Source of the DNA: Dongia_B sp964406155
GTDB taxonomy: Bacteria > Pseudomonadota > Alphaproteobacteria > Dongiales > Dongiaceae
Length of the DNA stretch: 64,000 nt
Reading direction: 5' to 3'
Assembly: GCA_964406155.1 (NCBI GenBank)
Contig: CAYOQR010000003.1
Location: 1 to 64,000, forward strand
Shown: one piece after another, positions 59,601 through 64,000 of the stretch
Layout of the letters: each line of letters starts with the position of its first letter
How positions within the stretch are numbered: the first letter of the stretch is position 1
Program-made: the position numbers and the translations under genes
Notes under the pieces: generated by a model
The model's input: only the letters and a program-made list of their open reading frames with translations
The model's database searches: none
Told to the model about the DNA's origin: nothing

Positions 59601-61637
59601 TCAGAACTCCTTGCAGAGCCGGATCGCATCATAGATCGCGGCATGGACGCTGCGGCAGGCCACGGCATCGCCGATGCGGAAAAGCTGGAACGTACCTGCC
59701 GCATTGCTGACGATGGTCTGCGGCTTGCCGGCGATCAGCGCGTCGATATCGACTTCGCCGCCATTGCTGCTCTGCGGCTGCAGGTCGAAATAGAGATCGG
59801 CCGCCGGCAGGGTACCGTTGGTGGCGATCACCTGATCGACCCGGCGCTCGCGTTCGGTGTGGGTGTATTCATTGTAGACGGTCGCCACCAGCTTGTTGCC
59901 CTCGCGCTTCACGCCCGTCATCCGTTCATTCGGCGTCAGGGTGGCACCGGCGGCATAGAGTGCCTTGTAGAAGGCGGGGTAGTTCAAGCCACCGACATCC
60001 GGGCCGATCATACGGTCGGGTGTCAGCATCTCCAGTTTCGAGCCCGATTGCGCGACATATTCGGCGCAGGTTGACGCCTCGTAGCCGCCGTGATCGTCAT
60101 GCAGCAGCACGTCCGGCGCCAGATTGACCTGACCCGAAAGCACATCCCAGCAGGTGGTGACCAAATCCTCGCCGGCATCGAGATAACCGACATGAGGAAT
60201 GCCGCCGGTCGCGACGATCACCACATCGGGCTTTTCCGCCAGCACATCTTCCTTTTCCGCAAAGACACCGAAACGCAAAATGACATTGAGGCGCTGGACC
60301 TCCGCATAGAGCCAGTCGGTGATGCCGATGATCTCCTTGCGGCGCTGGATCTTGGCCGCGAGATTGACCTGGCCGCCGGGCCGGTCGCCGGCCTCGAACA
60401 GCACGACGTCGTGGCCACGCTCCGCGCTGACCCGCGCCGCTTCAAGGCCCGCCGGACCGGCGCCGACAACGACGACCTTCTTCTTCGGCCCTGTGGATTT
60501 GGTCAGTTTGTGTGGGATGGTCTGCTCGCGACCCGTCGCCGGGTTGTGAATGCAGAAAGCCGCGCCGCTGAGATAGATGCCGTCGATGCAATGGCTGGCG
60601 CCGACGCAGGGACGGATGCGGTCTTCCTCGCCCGCTTCCAATTTCTTGACGATATAGGGATCGGCCATATGGGCGCGGGTCATGCCGATCATATCGACCA
60701 GGCCCGCCGCGATCGCGTGGCGTGCGGTCGCCAGTTCCGCCACGCGCGCCGCCTGGAAGACCGGCAGATTGACGATCTTCTTCACCGAATGCGCCAACTC
60801 GAGATGCGGACCGGATGGCGTGCCCATGCTGGGAATCACATGCGACAGGGCCTCATCCGTATCGATATGGCCTTTGATCACATTGATGAAATCGACCAGG
60901 CCTGACTCGGCGAGGCGCTTGGCGATCTCCAGGCCCTCGGTCTTGCTGATGCCGTTCTTGGCATCCTCATCCACCACCATGCGGATGCCGACGATATAGT
61001 CCGATCCGACCTGCTCGCGGATTTCGCCCAGCACCTCCATGCCGAAGCGCATGCGATTTTCCAGGCTGCCGCCGTAATCATCGTGGCGCAGATTGGTGCG
61101 CGGCGACCAGAAGGAATCGAAGAGATGGCCATAGGCCTCGATCTCCACGCCGTCGAGATCACCCTCGCGGCAGCGCCGCGCGGCGGTGCCATAGGACTTC
61201 ACTACCCGCTTGATATCGAACAGCTCCATCTCTTTCGGGAAGGCGCGATGGGTGGGTTCGCGCACCGCCGAGGCGGAGATGATGGGGAGCCAGTGTTCCT
61301 TGTTCCAATTCGTGCGCCGACCGAGATGGGTGATCTGGCACATCACGGCGCAGTCATGCGAATGCACCCGCGCCGCCAATTGGCGGAAATAGGGGATGAT
61401 CTCGTCACTGCTGACATCGAGATTGCCGAAGGCCTGGGGCGAATCCAGCGCCACGATCGACGATCCGCCGATCATGGTCAGCGCGAGACCGCCTTTGGCC
61501 TTTTCCTCGTGATAGAGCTGGTATTTCAGCTTCGGCTTGCCCTCCTCGGAATAAGCCGGCTCATGACTGGTGCTCATCACGCGGTTCTTCAGCCGCAAAT
61601 GTTTCAGTTGAAACGGTTGCAGCAACGGATCGGCCAT
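59601..61637 (-). CDS. DgcA/StcD-like N-demethylating flavoprotein
   Basis: 678-residue OYE-type FMN barrel plus FAD/NAD domain, matching in length and sequence the dimethylglycine demethylase (DgcA) and N-methylproline demethylase (StcD) branch of the trimethylamine dehydrogenase family. Barrel: LKHLRLKNRVMSTSHEPAY, FDSFWSPRTNLRHDDYGGSLENRMRFG. FAD domain: KKVVVVGAGPAGLEAARVSAERGHDV. The FeS region reads CVGASHC, then Cys eleven residues on; compared with TMADH (Cx2Cx2C) the middle Cys is Ala, so only three of four ligands are seen. It is 22 bases before the macrodomain gene and 75 after the MttB gene, all on the minus strand, so it probably takes an N-methyl product of MttB. Confidence 0.88.
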   Translation of the reverse strand: MADPLLQPFQLKHLRLKNRVMSTSHEPAYSEEGKPKLKYQLYHEEKAKGGLALTMIGGSSIVALDSPQAFGNLDVSSDEIIPYFRQLAARVHSHDCAVMCQITHLGRRTNWNKEHWLPIISASAVREPTHRAFPKEMELFDIKRVVKSYGTAARRCREGDLDGVEIEAYGHLFDSFWSPRTNLRHDDYGGSLENRMRFGMEVLGEIREQVGSDYIVGIRMVVDEDAKNGISKTEGLEIAKRLAESGLVDFINVIKGHIDTDEALSHVIPSMGTPSGPHLELAHSVKKIVNLPVFQAARVAELATARHAIAAGLVDMIGMTRAHMADPYIVKKLEAGEEDRIRPCVGASHCIDGIYLSGAAFCIHNPATGREQTIPHKLTKSTGPKKKVVVVGAGPAGLEAARVSAERGHDVVLFEAGDRPGGQVNLAAKIQRRKEIIGITDWLYAEVQRLNVILRFGVFAEKEDVLAEKPDVVIVATGGIPHVGYLDAGEDLVTTCWDVLSGQVNLAPDVLLHDDHGGYEASTCAEYVAQSGSKLEMLTPDRMIGPDVGGLNYPAFYKALYAAGATLTPNERMTGVKREGNKLVATVYNEYTHTERERRVDQVIATNGTLPAADLYFDLQPQSSNGGEVDIDALIAGKPQTIVSNAAGTFQLFRIGDAVACRSVHAAIYDAIRLCKEF

Positions 61638-61712
61638 CTCACTCTTCTCCCATCGTCTTTATGCCGGCCGCCAGTCGCGACGGCGGCCAGGATTGGTCGT
61701 CAATCTCAATTC

Positions 61713-63305
61713 TCAATACCAGGCATCCGCCCGCGATGCCTTGCGTTCGGCGATATAGGCTTTCAACGCCTCATCGACACCGGGATCGATCGCCGGCGCC
61801 TGATACTCCTTCAGCCAGCGCTGCGCTTGGTCGCCGGCCCGCTGATCGGCACGCTTCTCCCCGAGCTCAACCCAGCGCTCATAGGATTCGGAATCGGTCA
61901 GCTCGGGGATGTAATAGGCGGTCTCGTAATTGGCGAGCGTATGGCCGGTGCCGAGGAAATGCTGGCCGGGACCTGTTTCGCTGAAAGCGGAACCGGCCAG
62001 GGCATTCTCGCTGAGATCGAGGCCGTTCATGAAGACATGCATCATGCCGAGATGATCGCAATCCAGCATGAACTTCTCATAGCTCATGACCAGACCGCCT
62101 TCCAGCCAGCCCGCCGCATGCAGGATGAAATTGGCACCGCAAAGCAAGGCCGGCAGCAGCGAATCCGCGCTCTCCTGCGCCGCCTGGGCATCCACTGCCT
62201 TCGAGGCTGTGAGGGCGCCGCCGCAACGCAGCGGCACGCCGAGACGGCGGGCCAACTGACCAACGGCGAGATAGGCGATCGCCGGCTCCGGCATGCCGAA
62301 GGTCGGCGCGCCGGATTTCAGCGACATGGAGCTGAGGAAATTGCCGTAGATGACCGGGGCGCCAGGCCGCACCAACTGGGTCAGCGCGACGCCGACCATG
62401 GCTTCGGCATGGGCCTGGGCAATGGCCCCCGCCGTCGTCACCGGCCCCATGGCGCCACCGAGGATGAACGGCACCACCACCGCTGCCTGGTTGGCGGCGG
62501 CATAGGCCCGCAAGGCACCGGTCATGACACCGTCCCAGACCAGCGGCGAATTGACATTGATATTGCCGAGAATGACGCAGTTCTGATCGACCATCTCGGT
62601 GCCGAAGACCAGGCGGCACATCTCAATCGATTCTTCCGCGCGCTCCGGCAGCGTGACGGAACCCATCAGCGGCTTGTCGGAATAGCGCAGATGCGCATAG
62701 ACCATGTCGAGATGGCGCTTGTTCACCGGCACATCCACCGGCTCGCAGACCGTGCCGCCAGAATGATGCAGCCAGGGGCACATATAGGCGAGCTTTACGA
62801 AATTCTCGAAATCGGTGAGCGCGCCATAACGACGACCGTCCCTCAGATCGCTGACGAAGGGCGAGCCATAGGCCGGCGAGAACACGACATTGTCGCCGCC
62901 GATCTGCACCGAACGCGCCGGATTGCGCGAATGCTGGGTGAATTCGCGCGGTGCCGATTTCTGGATAACGGAGCGCACGAGGCCCGGCTCGAAGCGGATG
63001 CGCGTACCCTGCACATCCGCGCCGGCTTCGCGCCACAGCCGCAGGGATTCCTCGTCGTCGCGGAACTCCATGCCGACTTCCTTGAGGATCCATTCCGCCT
63101 GGTGCTCGAGCTTGTCCAGCCCCTCCTGCGACAGCACCTCATAGAAGGGGATCTTGCGGGTGATGTAGCGCGGCCCCTGGGTTCTGCCGTGAGCCGTGTT
63201 CCTGTCACGCTCGCGCTGGCGCCGCCCGCCGGTCCGGCCACGGCCGCTTTCGGCACCGGATGTGCCGGAATTCGGGATGGAAGCCTCTGTCGTCTGGGTG
63301 CTCAT
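61713..63305 (-). CDS. MttB-family (non-pyrrolysine) methyltransferase
   Basis: 530-residue member of the trimethylamine:corrinoid methyltransferase family. No in-frame amber codon is needed, so it is the non-pyrrolysine type, whose studied members demethylate glycine betaine, proline betaine, carnitine or similar quaternary amines to a corrinoid protein. Segments: a basic N-terminal tail (GRGRTGGRRQRERDR), then YEVLSQEGLDKLEHQAEWILKEVGMEF, GGTVCEPVDVPVN and SMSLKSGAPTFGMPEPAIAYLAVGQLARRLGVPLRCGGALTASK. No corrinoid protein or methyltetrahydrofolate methyltransferase is in the window; they may lie beyond the right edge. Sits upstream of the DgcA-like gene. Confidence 0.9.
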   Translation of the reverse strand: MSTQTTEASIPNSGTSGAESGRGRTGGRRQRERDRNTAHGRTQGPRYITRKIPFYEVLSQEGLDKLEHQAEWILKEVGMEFRDDEESLRLWREAGADVQGTRIRFEPGLVRSVIQKSAPREFTQHSRNPARSVQIGGDNVVFSPAYGSPFVSDLRDGRRYGALTDFENFVKLAYMCPWLHHSGGTVCEPVDVPVNKRHLDMVYAHLRYSDKPLMGSVTLPERAEESIEMCRLVFGTEMVDQNCVILGNINVNSPLVWDGVMTGALRAYAAANQAAVVVPFILGGAMGPVTTAGAIAQAHAEAMVGVALTQLVRPGAPVIYGNFLSSMSLKSGAPTFGMPEPAIAYLAVGQLARRLGVPLRCGGALTASKAVDAQAAQESADSLLPALLCGANFILHAAGWLEGGLVMSYEKFMLDCDHLGMMHVFMNGLDLSENALAGSAFSETGPGQHFLGTGHTLANYETAYYIPELTDSESYERWVELGEKRADQRAGDQAQRWLKEYQAPAIDPGVDEALKAYIAERKASRADAWY

Positions 63306-63402
63306 GGGATCTGCCTCGGCTCAAGAATGATACTCCATTCTAGGCTTCGGCCGATCTGCCATCGACTGGCAACGGCCTCATGTCTGGCATAATCAGGGGT
63401 AA

Positions 63403-63432
63403 TGATATTTCGACCAATCATCTGAAATATCA
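63403..63432. promoter_or_regulatory. 9-bp inverted repeat before the MttB gene
   Basis: TGATATTTC (63403-63411) and GAAATATCA (63424-63432) form a perfect 9-base inverted repeat with 12-base spacer, AT-rich against its surroundings. It overlaps the stop of the cyclodeaminase-like gene and lies about 100 bases before the MttB start. Operator for MttB or a hairpin ending the upstream gene; both are possible. Confidence 0.55.
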
Positions 63433-64000
63433 CGATTTCATTTCACCGGCCCGCTGCATGATGTAATCCGCGACGGCAAGATCCTCATGCCCGCCGCCAC
63501 CGGATTTGAACCAAGTGACCTCTTCGGCCGAAAGCCGGCCCGGTTTTTCGCCCCGCGCCACCTGGCCAAGGTCGATGACCTCCACCGCCCGCAACAGCCC
63601 GGCCTGGATCGGCTGGCAGACATCGCCGGTGACCTCCAAGGTGGTGAGGCGGGAATCGACATAATGCCGGGCCGCACGTTGCACGGCCGCATCATCGGCC
63701 TCGCGCATCTCCGGCAGATAGCCGCCGACCAGATCGAGATGCGCCCCAGGCTTCAGCCAAGCGCCCTGAACGACCGGCCGCGTCGCGCGCGTCGCGCAAC
63801 TGACGATATCCGCCGCGCGGACAGCCGGTTCCAGATCCTCGGTGACGATGATGTCGATACCGGGCAAGGCGCATTGCGCTGCCGCAGCCTCGGCCTTGGC
63901 ATAGTTGCGGTTCCACCAGAAGATCCGTCTGATCGGCCGGATCGCCGCATGGGCGGCGGCGAGATAAGGCGCCAGGGCGCCGGCTCCCAGGAGCGTCAGC
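63430..64000 (-). CDS. Ornithine cyclodeaminase/mu-crystallin family (partial)
   Basis: The 3' part of a gene that runs off the right edge. The visible C-terminal 189 residues match the OCD family: LTLLGAGALAPYLAAAHAA with the NAD-binding GAGxxA loop, an ADIVSCATRATRPVVQGAWLKPGAHLDLVGGYLPEMREADDAAV stretch typical of the family, then EVIDLGQVARGEKPGR and a GGGGHEDLAVADYI end. The start is outside the window. Members include ornithine cyclodeaminase, pyrroline-2-carboxylate reductase and ketimine reductases; near MttB and DgcA/StcD homologues, a role with proline- or hydroxyproline-like betaines is plausible. The stop overlaps the inverted repeat. Confidence 0.85.
   Translation of the reverse strand, partial: LTLLGAGALAPYLAAAHAAIRPIRRIFWWNRNYAKAEAAAAQCALPGIDIIVTEDLEPAVRAADIVSCATRATRPVVQGAWLKPGAHLDLVGGYLPEMREADDAAVQRAARHYVDSRLTTLEVTGDVCQPIQAGLLRAVEVIDLGQVARGEKPGRLSAEEVTWFKSGGGGHEDLAVADYIMQRAGEMKS

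Noticed and set aside
1..64000. tRNA or rRNA genes, CRISPR arrays, insertion sequences, phage or integron features
   Set aside because: Scanned by eye for cloverleaf ends, regular repeat-spacer patterns, transposase and integrase motifs; none found. A tRNAscan-SE or ISfinder search could still reveal a degenerate one.

Overview
The window reads as chromosomal DNA of a GC-rich alphaproteobacterium. The evidence is a MipZ-type division ATPase, the AapM-like architecture of an amino acid ABC permease, an MHYT-domain histidine kinase and strong GC bias at third codon positions; a Rhodospirillales-like lineage is my inference. I see no tRNA, rRNA, CRISPR array, insertion sequence or phage gene.

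Region 1 (1-20.3 kb) is a nearly contiguous purine catabolism island. Allantoicase and ureidoglycolate lyase are on the plus strand at the left edge. On the minus strand, reading from high to low coordinates, come a GntR regulator, an adenosine/adenine deaminase, a second adenine deaminase, a BMP-type nucleoside ABC transporter (binding protein, ATPase, two permeases), a LysR regulator, then uraH, xdhA, xdhB, xdhC, puuD, uraD, guaD and puuE. Together they take purine nucleosides or bases through xanthine, urate, 5-hydroxyisourate, OHCU, allantoin and allantoate to glyoxylate plus urea. Urate is oxidised by the membrane/cytochrome enzyme PuuD.

Region 2 (20.3-31.8 kb) is a deoxyribonucleoside and pyrimidine nucleoside salvage operon on the minus strand: SorC/DeoR-type regulator, a second BMP ABC transporter, cytidine deaminase, thymidine phosphorylase and phosphopentomutase. 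An Old-Yellow-Enzyme/FAD oxidoreductase and a GNAT acetyltransferase follow it.

Region 3 (31.8-43.6 kb) is mixed: an MHYT-PAS histidine kinase, a polar amino acid ABC transporter, a PAS protein, galU, a molybdopterin oxidoreductase translationally coupled to mipZ, a DMT exporter, and a decayed C-terminal fragment of an APC permease.

Region 4 (43.6-64 kb) is an amine/amino acid catabolic region. An HpaB-type monooxygenase, an atypical Rid protein and a DUF1028 protein form an operon divergent from a LysR gene, followed by an APC (ACT-family-like) permease. A tandem glycine riboswitch precedes a GlxA/AraC-type regulator that starts with TTG. Next are a glutamine-synthetase-like ligase, an aldehyde dehydrogenase, a two-flavoprotein dehydrogenase module resembling GlpA/GlpB-like systems, an amidohydrolase and a glycerol-kinase-like FGGY kinase whose expected Arg of the glycerol pocket is Gly. 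A macrodomain protein, a DgcA/StcD-like demethylase, an MttB-family methyltransferase and a partial ornithine-cyclodeaminase-like gene lie on the opposite strand. The riboswitch plus this combination of enzymes is the most novel-looking part of the window: it looks like a glycine-gated regulon for degrading a quaternary amine or another N-substituted compound, with the substrate unknown.
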